Below, one piece after another: positions 9,227 through 18,449 of a stretch of 64,000 nucleotides of DNA. The DNA lies in contig NZ_GL538185.1 of the NCBI RefSeq assembly GCF_000165735.1, positions 32,524 through 96,523 on the forward strand. The letters are read 5' to 3'. Both the position numbers and the translations under genes were made by a program. The DNA is from Megasphaera micronuciformis F0359. GTDB taxonomy: Bacteria > Bacillota > Negativicutes > Veillonellales > Megasphaeraceae. Numbering within the stretch: position 1 is the stretch's first letter; the number at the start of each line of letters is the position of its first letter. Below the pieces are notes generated by a model. It worked only from the letters and a program-made list of their open reading frames with translations. It was not told the origin of the DNA and did not search any database.

Positions 9227-10123
9227 CTACTTACCGTCTAAACGCTCTGCATTCAAGCCGTTATACGCATTGACATACGAATTGTACTGTTCGTACATGC
9301 CCGCTCTGGTTTCTTCATCGGGATTAGCCATAAATTCCCTAACGTCACCGATTAATTCATTTCCTTCGGTCTTCAGTATATCCCCTTCGCTTGAGCTGAT
9401 ACTTCCCAGAAGAGTCGAAACGGCTCCCAATTCTTGTTCAATTTTAGCTTTGTCGGGATTTTGATCATGCGTTCCCAATTCATCCATAATCGCTTTGAAA
9501 CGCACAGTAGCTTCTAAAGCGGCTGCCATATTTTTCTTCCCGGCAGATTTATACTGTTCAATCTCTTTCTGACTGTTTTCTTGATTAACCTGTCCGATGG
9601 CATCGTCTAACTTATCCATAGCGGCATTAAACTTATCTACCGCTGCTAAATACTTAGGTGCTACTTCTTTAACTTTCGCATAATTATCATTTAAATAAGT
9701 CTTAGATTCGTAATAAGTCTGAAGATCCGTGGCTACGGGAACCAATTCATCTAAGGCACTTAAAACCTTATCAAGTTCCGCATCAACGTTCTTATAAGTA
9801 GCACCGCCGGCTTTTACGGCTTTCAGTGCTTCTTGCAGAGACTTGTAATCGGGAGCCACAAAACTCTGATCGTATACGCCGTTTCTTAAGCCGTCGTTAA
9901 ACTGCTTTTCCTTGCCTCCGAATGAAAGTCTAAAGTCAATGTAGTTATTTTCCGCATCAATCAGCTTATTAAAATTTTCAACTTGACTACCGCTTGCTTT
10001 TTCCGCCGCACTGCTTATTTTACCTACAGTTCTGGAAAGGGAGCATCCCGATACAAAAGCGGTCGATGTCAATACGGTTACACACATAAAAACGGATAAA
10101 AGGCGTCTCGTAGATTGCTTCAC
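9227..10123 (-). CDS. DUF3829-type lipoprotein
   Basis: A 298-residue predicted lipoprotein of unknown function. It has a basic signal peptide ending in lipobox FVSG with Cys27, then a mostly helical region rich in Lys, Glu, Asp and Ala that resembles the DUF3829 family. GTG 10123 is chosen as the start because AGGAGGAC lies 7 nt upstream (10138-10131); the ATG at 10147 lies on the far side of this signal and has none of its own. It is transcribed alone. The family assignment is from overall look and is moderate. Confidence 0.7.
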   Translation of the reverse strand: MKQSTRRLLSVFMCVTVLTSTAFVSGCSLSRTVGKISSAAEKASGSQVENFNKLIDAENNYIDFRLSFGGKEKQFNDGLRNGVYDQSFVAPDYKSLQEALKAVKAGGATYKNVDAELDKVLSALDELVPVATDLQTYYESKTYLNDNYAKVKEVAPKYLAAVDKFNAAMDKLDDAIGQVNQENSQKEIEQYKSAGKKNMAAALEATVRFKAIMDELGTHDQNPDKAKIEQELGAVSTLLGSISSSEGDILKTEGNELIGDVREFMANPDEETRAGMYEQYNSYVNAYNGLNAERLDGK

Positions 10124-10220
10124 TATAACAGTCCTCCTAAGACTCATTTATATTCTATACTGCACCCATTTTATCTTATTTCTTCCTCGTTTTACAATAG
10201 TCTTCTACTTTAAATAACAA

Positions 10221-10264
10221 AACCGCATACAGTCGATATCCGGAAATACCGACTGTATGCGGTT
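10221..10264 (-). terminator. Terminator of the cysteine desulfurase gene
   Basis: A perfect 15-bp stem (AACCGCATACAGTCG with its complement) has a 14-nt loop, just after the stop codon at 10278, and is followed on the minus strand by a T-rich stretch. Confidence 0.75.
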
Positions 10265-10277
10265 GTATCACTTTTCT

Positions 10278-11417
10278 TTATCGCTTTGCAATATCACGTA
10301 AGGCTGCTAATGCCGCTTCTACTTCTTGCTTCGTCGTAAAGAGGCTGAAGGAGAAACGAACAATACCTCGCTTATCCGTGTGTAATTCTTTATGAATCAA
10401 AGGGGCACAGTGGAAACCCGCTCGTGTTGCCATTGCATATTCTTCCCAAAGAATTTCACCGACCAAAGCGGCTTCAGCTTCACCGATATTAATGGCAAAA
10501 ACATTGACGCGCGGCCGCGTCAAATCGGCATACAAGGTAAGGTTCGGGATTTCCTGCAGGCCTTTAATAAAAAGGTCCGATAATTCTCGCTGTGTTCGAA
10601 CAATATCTTCTTCGCCCCGTTCCAACAACAGCTGAATACCCGCCTCCAATCCGGCTATACCGGCTATATTTTCCGTACCTGCTTCAAATACACCGGGAAC
10701 TGTATGAGGAAATTCTTTGTCAAAGGTATGAATTCCGTCTCCCCCTGTAATAAGGGGCTTTACATCAACATCGGTTTTAACAATCATACCTCCCGTACCG
10801 CCCGGTCCGTATAAAGACTTATGCCCCGTAAAGCAGGCCGCCGTAACGATATCATCCGACAGGTCGATAGGATAGGCACCTGCCGTTTGCGAAATATCGA
10901 CAATAAGCATCAACCCGTGACGCTTACAAAACGCCTTAATAAAATCCAAGTCGATAATATTTCCCGTCACATTGGAAGCATGGTTGCAGACCACGGCCTT
11001 CGTTTCGTGACGAAGTAGTTTTTCAAACTCCTCATAGCAGAGAGCCCCCGTCTTACTGTCAGACCTTACAAAGTCGAGAGTTACTCCCTCTTGCCCCATT
11101 TCATATAAGGGGCGTAGCACTGCATTATGCTCCCATGTAGTGGAGATAACATGATCGCCCTTACGTAAGAGCCCTTTGATTACCATGTTCAAGGCGGTCG
11201 TCGAGTTATGCGTAAAGGCTACATCGTATGCAGGGCCGGCGTGTACCAGTTGCTTTACACTCTCTTTAGCGGACAATACGACCTTATAAGCTCGTATAGC
11301 ATAGTCATGCGCTCCCCGTGACGGATTGCCGTATTCCTTTTCTGCCAGTGCTTCATATACGGCTCTGGCTACCTCTTCCGGTTTATGAGCTGTTGTTGCG
11401 GCATTATCAAAATACAT
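10278..11417 (-). CDS. Cysteine desulfurase-like PLP enzyme (class V aminotransferase), first paralogue
   Basis: A 379-residue enzyme of the cysteine desulfurase/selenocysteine lyase family, which releases sulfur or selenium from cysteine or selenocysteine onto an active-site Cys. Visible are the N-terminal FDNAATT, the PLP lysine in FTGHKSLYGPGG and the C-terminal catalytic Cys in AGFHCAPLIH. It belongs to the short-form family that lies beside selD/yedF in many anaerobes. GGGGAG lies 6 nt before the ATG. purB sits just upstream. A second copy is encoded at 15666 across the selenium genes, so a role in selenium delivery is plausible but not shown. Confidence 0.85.
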   Translation of the reverse strand: MYFDNAATTAHKPEEVARAVYEALAEKEYGNPSRGAHDYAIRAYKVVLSAKESVKQLVHAGPAYDVAFTHNSTTALNMVIKGLLRKGDHVISTTWEHNAVLRPLYEMGQEGVTLDFVRSDSKTGALCYEEFEKLLRHETKAVVCNHASNVTGNIIDLDFIKAFCKRHGLMLIVDISQTAGAYPIDLSDDIVTAACFTGHKSLYGPGGTGGMIVKTDVDVKPLITGGDGIHTFDKEFPHTVPGVFEAGTENIAGIAGLEAGIQLLLERGEEDIVRTQRELSDLFIKGLQEIPNLTLYADLTRPRVNVFAINIGEAEAALVGEILWEEYAMATRAGFHCAPLIHKELHTDKRGIVRFSFSLFTTKQEVEAALAALRDIAKR

Positions 11418-11465
11418 GTTAATCTCCCCGATCTTTTTCTTCAGTCGCCGGATTTATCGTATCGC

Positions 11466-12758
11466 TTATAACCCGAATCGAGCAAAAATCGTGTCAACGT
11501 GACTGAGCATCTTCTTTACGTCAAAGCAAGCTTCAATTTCTTCATGCGTCATAACGGTCGCAATATCTTTATCTTTTTTCAGGTTTTCCAAGAAGTCTTC
11601 CCCTTCAAGCCAACGTTTCATAGCATTACGTTGCACCCAGCGATAAGCCTGTTCACGAACGGCACCTTTTTCAACAAGGGTATTTAAAAGAATGGGGCTA
11701 TAAATCAGTCCGCCTGTCAATTGCAGATCTTCCATCATCTTTTCAGGATAGACAATCAGCTTATCGACAACGCGAGTAAACGTTGTCAACATATAATCAA
11801 GTGCAATCGTACTGTCCGGCAAGATGATACGTTCTACGGAAGAATGGGAAATATCCCGTTCATGCCACAATGCTACATCTTCCAAGGCAGCCTGTGCGTT
11901 GCCGCGAATAACGCGAGCCAAGCCGCACATGCGTTCACACGTAATAGGATTCCGCTTATGAGGCATAATGGATGACCCTTTTTGTTTAGGGCTAAAATAT
12001 TCTTCAGCTTCACGTACTTCCGTTCTCTGTAAGTGACGAATTTCCGTTGCAAACTTATCGATGGAGCTGGCAATAACAGCCAAGGTCGTAACGAATTCGG
12101 CATGACGATCACGTTGCAATGTCTGTGTAGAAATGGGCGACGGCGTAATGCCCAACTTCTTGCACACATACTCTTCTACAAAGGGATCTACATCGGCATA
12201 AGTACCGACAGCACCGGAAATCTTACCGACAGATACGACTTCCTTAGCTCTTTTCATGCGTTCAATATTGCGTTCCGTTTCGGCCAACCACATGCACAGT
12301 TTCAAACCGAAAGTCGTAGCTTCGGCATGAATACCGTGGGTACGACCGATAGTCGGTGTATATTTAAATTCAACAGCACGACGACGCAAAACATCACGAA
12401 AGGCTTCCAAATCGGCCAAAAGAATTTCGGAAGCTTGTTTCAACATGTATCCCAAAGCCGTATCTTTTACGTCCGTTGAAGTCAACCCCAGATGCACATA
12501 TTTACCGGCTTCTCCTATGTTCTCGGAAAGATTAGAGACGAAGGCGGCAATATCATGGTGAGTTTCCGCTTCGATTTCATGAATACGGTCAACGGAAAAA
12601 GCAGCTTTTTCCCGAATCTGTTCGGCAGCTTCCTTGGGAATATTACCCAGTTCCGCTTGAGCTTCGCTGGCAAGAATCTCTACCTGCTTCAGTGTATCCC
12701 ATTCATTTTGTTCGCTCCAAATACTGCCCATTACTTCATTGGTATAGCGTTCAATCAC
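11466..12758 (-). CDS. purB: Adenylosuccinate lyase
   Basis: PurB cleaves SAICAR and adenylosuccinate in purine synthesis, releasing fumarate. The 430-residue length is normal. The fumarase/aspartase superfamily signature is present as GSSIMPHKRNP, and GRTHGIHAEATTFG holds a conserved catalytic His region. The start is GTG 12758 with AAAGGAGA just upstream. It lies between a desulfurase gene and the terminator of the selD operon, so it probably has its own promoter. Confidence 0.96.
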   Translation of the reverse strand: MIERYTNEVMGSIWSEQNEWDTLKQVEILASEAQAELGNIPKEAAEQIREKAAFSVDRIHEIEAETHHDIAAFVSNLSENIGEAGKYVHLGLTSTDVKDTALGYMLKQASEILLADLEAFRDVLRRRAVEFKYTPTIGRTHGIHAEATTFGLKLCMWLAETERNIERMKRAKEVVSVGKISGAVGTYADVDPFVEEYVCKKLGITPSPISTQTLQRDRHAEFVTTLAVIASSIDKFATEIRHLQRTEVREAEEYFSPKQKGSSIMPHKRNPITCERMCGLARVIRGNAQAALEDVALWHERDISHSSVERIILPDSTIALDYMLTTFTRVVDKLIVYPEKMMEDLQLTGGLIYSPILLNTLVEKGAVREQAYRWVQRNAMKRWLEGEDFLENLKKDKDIATVMTHEEIEACFDVKKMLSHVDTIFARFGL

Positions 12759-12861
12759 GTCAAATCTCTCCTTTTTCTGTATATGAGTTTATAATACCTC
12801 TATATTATAACAGCCGCCTTGTGAATCCTCAATGAATTTACCTACGGAGGATTTTCTTTCT

Positions 12862-12902
12862 AAAAAAAGCAGACAGGCCAGCCCATGCGTGCCTGTCTGC
12901 TT
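12862..12902 (-). terminator. Terminator of the selenium operon
   Basis: A 12-bp stem (AAGCAGACAGGC with its complement) followed by a run of seven T on the minus strand lies 8 bp past the selD stop codon. Confidence 0.9.
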
Positions 12903-12909
12903 GTATGAA

Positions 12910-13950
12910 TTATTTCCGGACCATTAAATCCGTACCTTCTTTTGCCGTTACATAGCCGATGATTTTACCGCACGGCAAGTTGTCACTCAATTCCTTTTCC
13001 AACGCCGGCGCATCCTTTTCACTGACGGCAATCATCAAACCGCCCGAAGTCTGCGGATCGTAAAGAATATCCAATTCCGCTTCACTAATCGGCCCTTCGG
13101 TACGTACATGACCGTCCGTATAATCACGATTACGATAAGCACCTGCAGGAATAAATCCCTGTTTTGCCATTTCAATCGCTTCTTTATGATAGGGCATGTT
13201 GTTCATATCAAAATGAATAGTCATGCCGCTACCGGACGCCATTTCATAGGCATGTCCCATAAGGCCGAAGCCCGTAATGTCAGTACAGCTGTGCACATCA
13301 TACTTCATCATAATATCACGGCCGTACTTGTTCAGTTCCGCCATTTCCTTATAAAGCTGCTGTTCCAAAGATTCGTCCACAAGTCCGACCTTAGCCGCCG
13401 TCGTTAAGATACCGACACCCAAAGGTTTGGTCAATAAGAGAACATCCCCTTCACGAGCCGACGAATTGCTGAGCAGATCCTTCGGATGCATAAAGCCCGT
13501 TACGGATAAGCCGTACTTCGGTTCCTTATCTTCAATCGTATGACCGCCCGTAATCAATACACCCGCTTCATAAGCCTTGCTATAGCCGCCTTGTAAGATT
13601 TCCCGAACCGCATCTTGACCCATAGCCGAGTTAATAGCCATGACATTCATTGCCAATTTGGGATCGGCTCCCATAGCAAAAATATCGCTCAACGAATTGG
13701 CCGCCGCAATTTGTCCGAACATATACGGGTCATCGACAATAGGCGGGAAAAAGTCTACCGACTGAACAATGGCCAAATCATCGCGCACAACATAGACAGA
13801 TGCATCATCACTCTTATCGTACCCTACAATAAGTCGATCATCTTGATGTCGGGGAATGCCGTTCAACATTTGTGCCAGTACACCGGCACCGATTTTTGCG
13901 CCTCAACCGGAGCAGGACGCCATTTCTGTTAATTTTACTTTATCACTCAC
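12910..13950 (-). CDS. selD: Selenophosphate synthase, itself a selenoprotein (in-frame UGA at residue 16)
   Basis: SelD makes selenophosphate from selenide and ATP, the Se donor for tRNA-Sec and tRNA 2-selenouridine. From GTG 13950 (AAAGGA 8 nt upstream) the frame reads MSDKVKLTEMASCSG, then TGA at 13905-13903, then GAKIGAGVLAQ and on to the stop. The TGA sits at residue 16, where the family has catalytic Cys or Sec, three residues before conserved Lys19. Full length is 346 residues, normal for SelD. A caller that treats TGA as stop would start at 13869 and lose the active site. It is the last gene of the yedE-yedF-DUF3343-selD operon. Confidence 0.95.
13872..13889 (-). promoter_or_regulatory. 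Candidate bacterial SECIS hairpin in selD
   Basis: Thirteen nt after the UGA, GTGCC and GGCAC form a 5-bp stem around the 8-nt loop GGTGTACT. Bacterial SECIS elements are short hairpins just 3' of the UGA with G and U in the apical loop, bound by SelB. Position and size fit. The pairing is by eye. Confidence 0.55.
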
Positions 13951-13962
13951 TGTAATCATCCT

Positions 13963-14205
13963 TTACATCGAACTGTAAATCTTTTCAAATCCGGATTCCG
14001 TTTCCCGGACTACTTGTTCGACTTCACCACTTTCATCGCCTGAATAGGTGTAGTCGTCAGGTGCCTCAAAGCGGGCACAGGTGCCGCAAGACGAGCTCAG
14101 GTTTCGCGGCACGGGCATCAATTCAATAGATGTCACCGACGGATGAGCTTCGTTTTTAAAACGAATAGCACCGAAATGCGAATAAAAAGTAGCGATAAAT
14201 TTCAT
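13963..14205 (-). CDS. DUF3343 small putative Se/S carrier protein
   Basis: An 80-residue protein of the DUF3343 family, described as putative Se/S carriers. It has a beta-alpha start and a CxxC pair at Cys40 and Cys43 (SSCGTC), fit to bind a chalcogen or a disulfide. It lies 12 bp upstream of selD and just after the YedF-like gene, which supports a role in passing selenium to SelD. No other domain is visible. Confidence 0.8.
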   Translation of the reverse strand: MKFIATFYSHFGAIRFKNEAHPSVTSIELMPVPRNLSSSCGTCARFEAPDDYTYSGDESGEVEQVVRETESGFEKIYSSM

Positions 14206-14225
14206 GTTTACACCGACCTTACCTA

Positions 14226-14429
14226 CTATTTTTTCTTGAAGACAAGTTTGTAGTCGTCTCCTTCGGCTGTCGAAACAACCGTATACCCGTTATGGGATAC
14301 ATATCGAGTTACGTTTTCCATAGCCGTCCGAGAGTCTACCAACATTTCATATTCCTGTTCCTGTGTCGCCAATGCCTTTTGAGCCATAATTACCGGCTCG
14401 GGGCAAGAATATCCTCTAGCATCTATCAT
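14226..14429 (-). CDS. yedF: TusA/YedF-type sulfur (selenium) carrier protein
   Basis: A 67-residue TusA-fold protein with the hallmark Cys-Pro motif SCPEPV, active Cys9. TusA relays persulfide sulfur; YedF homologues beside selD are thought to handle selenium. This protein has only the N-terminal TusA domain and lacks the C-terminal DsrE-like half of full YedF; the DUF3343 protein encoded next may stand in for it. ATG 14429 lies 6 nt after AAGGAGGA, better placed than GTG 14432. Confidence 0.85.
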   Translation of the reverse strand: MIDARGYSCPEPVIMAQKALATQEQEYEMLVDSRTAMENVTRYVSHNGYTVVSTAEGDDYKLVFKKK

Positions 14430-14441
14430 CACGATTCCTCC

Positions 14442-15503
14442 TTATGCACCCTGTTTACGCGTATTGACAACGGCAATAATCAAAGCTACGACAAAGCCCA
14501 AAACAACAGCTACTTCACCATTGAATGTAGGCCCGTTGCCGCTTGCGGCAAGACCGAAATTATGAGCAAATGCCGCACCGATAACAAGACCCAAAACCGT
14601 AATGGCCGAGTCCGTATTACCTTCACCCGTCATAATAAGCTGACGCATGGGGCAACCGCCGAGCAAAATACTGCAAAAACCTGCCAAAGCCATGCCGAGG
14701 AAGTTCCATAAACCGTCCGTATGGGCAATAGGCTGATTGGCAAAGCCGGGATGGAAGTTACCGAAAGCGAGGTTAACGAGGAATGCCGCTACAAAAACAG
14801 CAACGAAGCCCATCAACAATTTCGTTTCATGGAATAAGATTATATCACGAATACCGCCAACCATGCAAAGGCGTGTGTATTGCGCCAAACCGCCGACGAC
14901 AATTCCGGCAATAAGAGATACGGCCCAGAAAGCATGTACCGCCCCAGGACCTTTTTCACTGAAGAAAATGAAAGCCGGAGCCATTACGACGAGAATCAAC
15001 AATCCTACCATAAGAACCGGCATAACTGCCGTATCAAACTTGGGAAGGCTATACGTACGCTTTAACGAATACCCTCTCTTCAAGAAGAAGGTCCCCGCAC
15101 CGATGCCGACTGCAAAGCCTACAAAGCCTAAAATAGCATTCCAGTCGCCGCCGGCAAGACGCAGAATCAAGCGGAAGGGGCAACCGAGGAACATGAGGCA
15201 ACCAATCATAACGAAAAAGCCGAGAATAAAACGCGTCATGGGAGCGCTGCCGCCCTTAGCCTGATGTTCGCCGCGAATAAAAGATAATAAGAACGCACCT
15301 AAAACAAGACCGATGATTTCCGGACGAATATACTGTACCGGTGCCGCCCGGTGCAACCCGAGTCCGCCTACAGTATCACGAATAAAGCAAGCAATACAAA
15401 AACCCATGTTCGCGGGATTCCCTGCCAGGACCAAAAATCCCGCAATGGCGCCGATGATTAAACCGGCAATGATAATAGCGCGTTTTTCATGTGCTAAACC
15501 CAA
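14442..15503 (-). CDS. yedE: YedE-family putative selenium transporter
   Basis: A 353-residue polytopic membrane protein of the YeeE/YedE family with about ten hydrophobic segments and conserved Cys-Gly motifs (GFCIACFIRDTVGGLG, LGCPFRLILRL, LGGCPMRQL). YeeE homologues import thiosulfate; the YedE branch next to yedF and selD is proposed to import a selenium compound. The likely start is TTG 15503, with AGGAGG 7 nt upstream; an ATG at 15536 precedes this ribosome site and is unlikely. It is the first gene of the selenium operon. Confidence 0.85.
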   Translation of the reverse strand: MGLAHEKRAIIIAGLIIGAIAGFLVLAGNPANMGFCIACFIRDTVGGLGLHRAAPVQYIRPEIIGLVLGAFLLSFIRGEHQAKGGSAPMTRFILGFFVMIGCLMFLGCPFRLILRLAGGDWNAILGFVGFAVGIGAGTFFLKRGYSLKRTYSLPKFDTAVMPVLMVGLLILVVMAPAFIFFSEKGPGAVHAFWAVSLIAGIVVGGLAQYTRLCMVGGIRDIILFHETKLLMGFVAVFVAAFLVNLAFGNFHPGFANQPIAHTDGLWNFLGMALAGFCSILLGGCPMRQLIMTGEGNTDSAITVLGLVIGAAFAHNFGLAASGNGPTFNGEVAVVLGFVVALIIAVVNTRKQGA

Positions 15504-15599
15504 AATAAATCCTCCTCTCAAACTGAACCCATGCACCGTTCTGCATTAATAAATTATTTCTGTATTAAAACTCCTTATCGATTTACCTAAAACGAACAT

Positions 15600-15628
15600 T
15601 TGTAAAACGACCGGATGTCGACTATACT
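15600..15628 (+). promoter_or_regulatory. Promoter of the second cysteine desulfurase gene
   Basis: TTGTAA (15600-15605) and TATACT (15623-15628) are spaced by 17 bp, 38 bp before the ATG. The 162-bp region between the divergent yedE and desulfurase genes must also hold the yedE promoter, which I could not place with confidence. Confidence 0.6.
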
Positions 15629-15665
15629 GAACGGAGCAAGTCATTTCATCCATAGGAGACAGAAA

Positions 15666-16814
15666 ATGCGAAGAATATACCTTGATAACGGGGCTACGAC
15701 TTTCCCCAAACCTAAGAGTGTTCCCGAAGCCATGAGCCGTTTCATCAGTGAAAGCGGCGTCAATATTAATCGAGGTTCGTACGCTCCTGCTTACGACACG
15801 GAAGAAACAGTCTACCTGACCCGACTTTGGCTAAAAGAAATGTTCGGCGGCGACGATGTGAAGAATGTCATCTTCACACAAAATGTCACGATGAGCCTCA
15901 ACATGGCCATTAAGGGGTTACTCAAAAAAGGCGATCACATTCTCGTATCGTCCATGGAGCATAATGCGGTCATGCGGCCTCTTGTCCAGATGGAAAAAGA
16001 AGGCCTGACCTTTGATCGTCTGCCCTGTCGGTCTGACGGTTCACTCATTCTTGAAAGCCTTGACGATTTCGTCAAAGAAAACACGAAAGCCGTTATCATG
16101 ACCCATGCATCCAATGTCTGCGGGACCGTAATGCCGTTAAAAGAAGTCGGGGCCTTTTGTCGCAAACACGGCCTGCTTTTCATCGTCGACTCGGCACAAA
16201 CGGCCGGTACGATACCTATCAATATGAAGGATATGAATATCGACATCTTATGCTTCACCGGACACAAGGGACTTCTAGGACCTCAAGGTACAGGCGGCAT
16301 GGTTATTCCCGACTCGTTGGCAACAATCATGACCCCTCTCATTGCCGGCGGCACGGGGAGCCTTTCACATACGGAAGAAATGCCGGACTTTCTTCCCGAC
16401 CGTTTCGAATCGGGTACTTTAAACCTACCCGGAATCATAGGCCTTCATGCAGCCCTTGACTTTATCAAAGCGGAAGGCATGGAAAATATCCATCATAAAG
16501 AAATGGCTCTTACGTCTCGTTTCTTAGACGGAATCTCCGACCTGTCGAAACTGACCGTTGCCGGCAAAAGGGATTTACAGGACCGTACGGCCGTCGTATC
16601 TGTTGCCGCTAAAGAAATGGATAATTCGGCAGTGGCCTTCAAGCTTGAGTCCGAATACGGAATCCTCACCCGCGTCGGCCTCCACTGTGCCCCGTCAGCT
16701 CATAAAACATTAGGAACCTTTCCGGGCGGAACAGTCCGCTTCTCCTTTGGATATTTCAACACGGAAGATGACGTTGATACGGCCGTGAAAGCTCTGCGTG
16801 AAATCTGCGGCTAA
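15666..16814 (+). CDS. Cysteine desulfurase-like PLP enzyme, second paralogue
   Basis: A 382-residue class V aminotransferase related to the enzyme encoded at 10278. It shows [12 protein letters not shown] at the N-terminus, the PLP lysine in [12 protein letters not shown] and the catalytic Cys in [14 protein letters not shown] 15666 follows AGGAGACAG; the frame stays open upstream to 15615 without a ribosome site. It is transcribed divergently from the yedE-selD operon, which points to supplying Se or S to that pathway, possibly as selenocysteine lyase. Substrate preference cannot be read from sequence. Confidence 0.85.
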   Translation: MRRIYLDNGATTFPKPKSVPEAMSRFISESGVNINRGSYAPAYDTEETVYLTRLWLKEMFGGDDVKNVIFTQNVTMSLNMAIKGLLKKGDHILVSSMEHNAVMRPLVQMEKEGLTFDRLPCRSDGSLILESLDDFVKENTKAVIMTHASNVCGTVMPLKEVGAFCRKHGLLFIVDSAQTAGTIPINMKDMNIDILCFTGHKGLLGPQGTGGMVIPDSLATIMTPLIAGGTGSLSHTEEMPDFLPDRFESGTLNLPGIIGLHAALDFIKAEGMENIHHKEMALTSRFLDGISDLSKLTVAGKRDLQDRTAVVSVAAKEMDNSAVAFKLESEYGILTRVGLHCAPSAHKTLGTFPGGTVRFSFGYFNTEDDVDTAVKALREICG

Positions 16815-16822
16815 GCCGTATT

Positions 16823-16853
16823 AAGACCTGCTGTATAAGGCAAGTCTTTTTTT
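16823..16853 (+). terminator. Terminator after the second desulfurase gene
   Basis: AAGACCTGC pairs with GCAAGTCTT (one mismatch) and is followed by seven T on the plus strand, just before the convergent radical SAM gene. Confidence 0.7.
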
Positions 16854-17679
16854 ATTCACAGCCCAATTTACCGCAAGCATCGGCACGACAACGACTGCAA
16901 TGCGTCATTTGTTTCATCGAACCGCTGATAAATTGCCGTACTCGGTGTATATCTTCCTTAGACGGTGTTTCAATGCCGGCAAAGGGAGTGTCATGCACAG
17001 GGATCATGGCCATACAATTCATAATATCGGCCTTCCATTCTTTAGCCTTAGCGGCAATTTGCGGTACATGATCCATATTAATTCCGGGAATGACGACCGT
17101 ATTAATCTTGACGATCATACCCGCTTCCTTCAGCTTGCGAATCCCTTCATCTTGACGAGCCAGTAAAATGGCAGCTCCTTCTTCGCCCGTATAAGTTTTG
17201 CCGTTGTAACGAACCCAAGCATAAACTTTACCGCCCACAGAGGGAGTAACGGCATTGACCGTTACTGTCACATGACTGACTCCGATACGCACGATGTCAT
17301 CTACATGTTCGGGTAAGGCCAAGCCGTTGGTGGAAAGACACAGCATGAGGTGCGGGAACCGAGCACGGCACTTTTCAAATGTCGGCAAGGTCTTATCGGC
17401 ATCACACATGGGATCTCCCGGTCCGGCAATGCCGATAACCGAAATATCCTGTCTGTCCTTAAAAAGTTTTTCCAAATAAGCCACGGCTTCATCAGGAGTG
17501 TACACCTTCTGAGTAACGCCGGGACGATTTTCATTAGCGCAGTCGTACATACGATTGCAGAAGTTACATTGAATATTGCAATTCGGAGCCACCGGTAAGT
17601 GAACCCGCCCCCAATTAACCGAAGCCCCTTTGTTGAAGCAGGGATGATTATTTAAAAAGCTTTGTGTATGTACGTCCAT
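16852..17679 (-). CDS. NifB-type radical SAM protein without a nitrogenase context
   Basis: This 275-residue protein matches the radical SAM half of NifB, which builds the [8Fe-9S-C] precursor of nitrogenase cofactor. It keeps the radical SAM cluster motif CNIQCNFC (Cys34, 38, 41), HPC at 12-14, YDC with Cys47, GIAGPGDP, LCLSTNGLALP and the C-terminal CSRCRADACGKLG (Cys261, Cys264). These Cys/His sites correspond to those holding the two extra Fe-S clusters in NifB. It lacks the NifX-like C-terminal domain of long NifB forms, and no nifHDKEN genes are in the window. It overlaps the polyferredoxin gene stop by 1 nt (TAATG), as the last gene of a three-gene operon. What it builds here is unknown. 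Confidence 0.85.
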   Translation of the reverse strand: MDVHTQSFLNNHPCFNKGASVNWGRVHLPVAPNCNIQCNFCNRMYDCANENRPGVTQKVYTPDEAVAYLEKLFKDRQDISVIGIAGPGDPMCDADKTLPTFEKCRARFPHLMLCLSTNGLALPEHVDDIVRIGVSHVTVTVNAVTPSVGGKVYAWVRYNGKTYTGEEGAAILLARQDEGIRKLKEAGMIVKINTVVIPGINMDHVPQIAAKAKEWKADIMNCMAMIPVHDTPFAGIETPSKEDIHRVRQFISGSMKQMTHCSRCRADACGKLGCE

Positions 17680-18449
17680 TACTGTTTACCTTTCCGCCCG
17701 AATTTAATAGCGTTCTTATGGCAAACATTCAAGCAATCCCCGCAGTTCGTGCAGTTCATTTCGTCAGGACGCGTACCCATATCACACTTACGCAGGCAAG
17801 CATCACAGTTGTCACAGGCATCGGTCTTGAAAATACGGAATATGGAAATCTTGCGTATCAATTCCATGGCCCCGCCGACAGGACAAATAAACCGACACCA
17901 GAAATTCGAAATAATGAGCGATGCCGCAATAAGTGCTACGACGATAACCGTACGAACAGCCCAATACCAATCGGCAAAGCGAATGGACATAATAAGCGAG
18001 TTAAAGTATTCATCACTCGTACGAATAGGTATCATAACGCGCGGGTTGTCATAAATGAAATATACACCCAGTCCGATTAAAATCGTAACAACCATCCCCA
18101 ACTGAGCCCATCTCATCTTTTTGTTGCGTATCTTCAGCTTCGTAATTGCTACCTTACCGAGCATTTGATTGACAAAACCGCTCGGGCAGAGCCAGCCGCA
18201 AAAAGCTCGTCCCAGGAAGATAGCCAACAGAGGAATGAATAACCAGAATCCGAAGAAGTAGGCTGTAATACGCCCCCAACAGGTGATTACGGGACATCGT
18301 TCACAGTTGACAAAGGGGACGATGAAGGGACATCGGAAAATTCCGTAGTATATCCACTTACCCATGACGGCCAAGAATATAAGTTGTACCAAATGCCGTA
18401 ACTTCGGTAAGTAGAATTCTTTTTTCTGTGCACTTGTATTATTGGACAT
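17679..18449 (-). CDS. NapH/CcoG-like membrane polyferredoxin
   Basis: A 256-residue integral membrane Fe-S protein of the NapH/NosR/YccM type. It has about five hydrophobic segments, two CxxxCP motifs typical of the family (FCGWLCP at Cys84/88 and WCRFICP), a Cys-rich loop near residues 40-57, and two C-terminal [4Fe-4S] ferredoxin motifs (CDNCDACLRKC and CTNCGDCLNVC). Such proteins pass electrons between the quinone pool or cytoplasm and a partner. It overlaps the binding-protein gene by 11 bp and the NifB-like gene by 1 nt, suggesting coupled synthesis. A damaged copy of its 3' end lies at 19463. Confidence 0.85.
   Translation of the reverse strand: MSNNTSAQKKEFYLPKLRHLVQLIFLAVMGKWIYYGIFRCPFIVPFVNCERCPVITCWGRITAYFFGFWLFIPLLAIFLGRAFCGWLCPSGFVNQMLGKVAITKLKIRNKKMRWAQLGMVVTILIGLGVYFIYDNPRVMIPIRTSDEYFNSLIMSIRFADWYWAVRTVIVVALIAASLIISNFWCRFICPVGGAMELIRKISIFRIFKTDACDNCDACLRKCDMGTRPDEMNCTNCGDCLNVCHKNAIKFGRKGKQ

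Noticed and set aside
16852..17679. Evidence for nitrogen fixation
   Set aside because: Only a NifB-like protein is present. No nifH, nifD, nifK, nifE or nifN is in the window, so fixation cannot be claimed.
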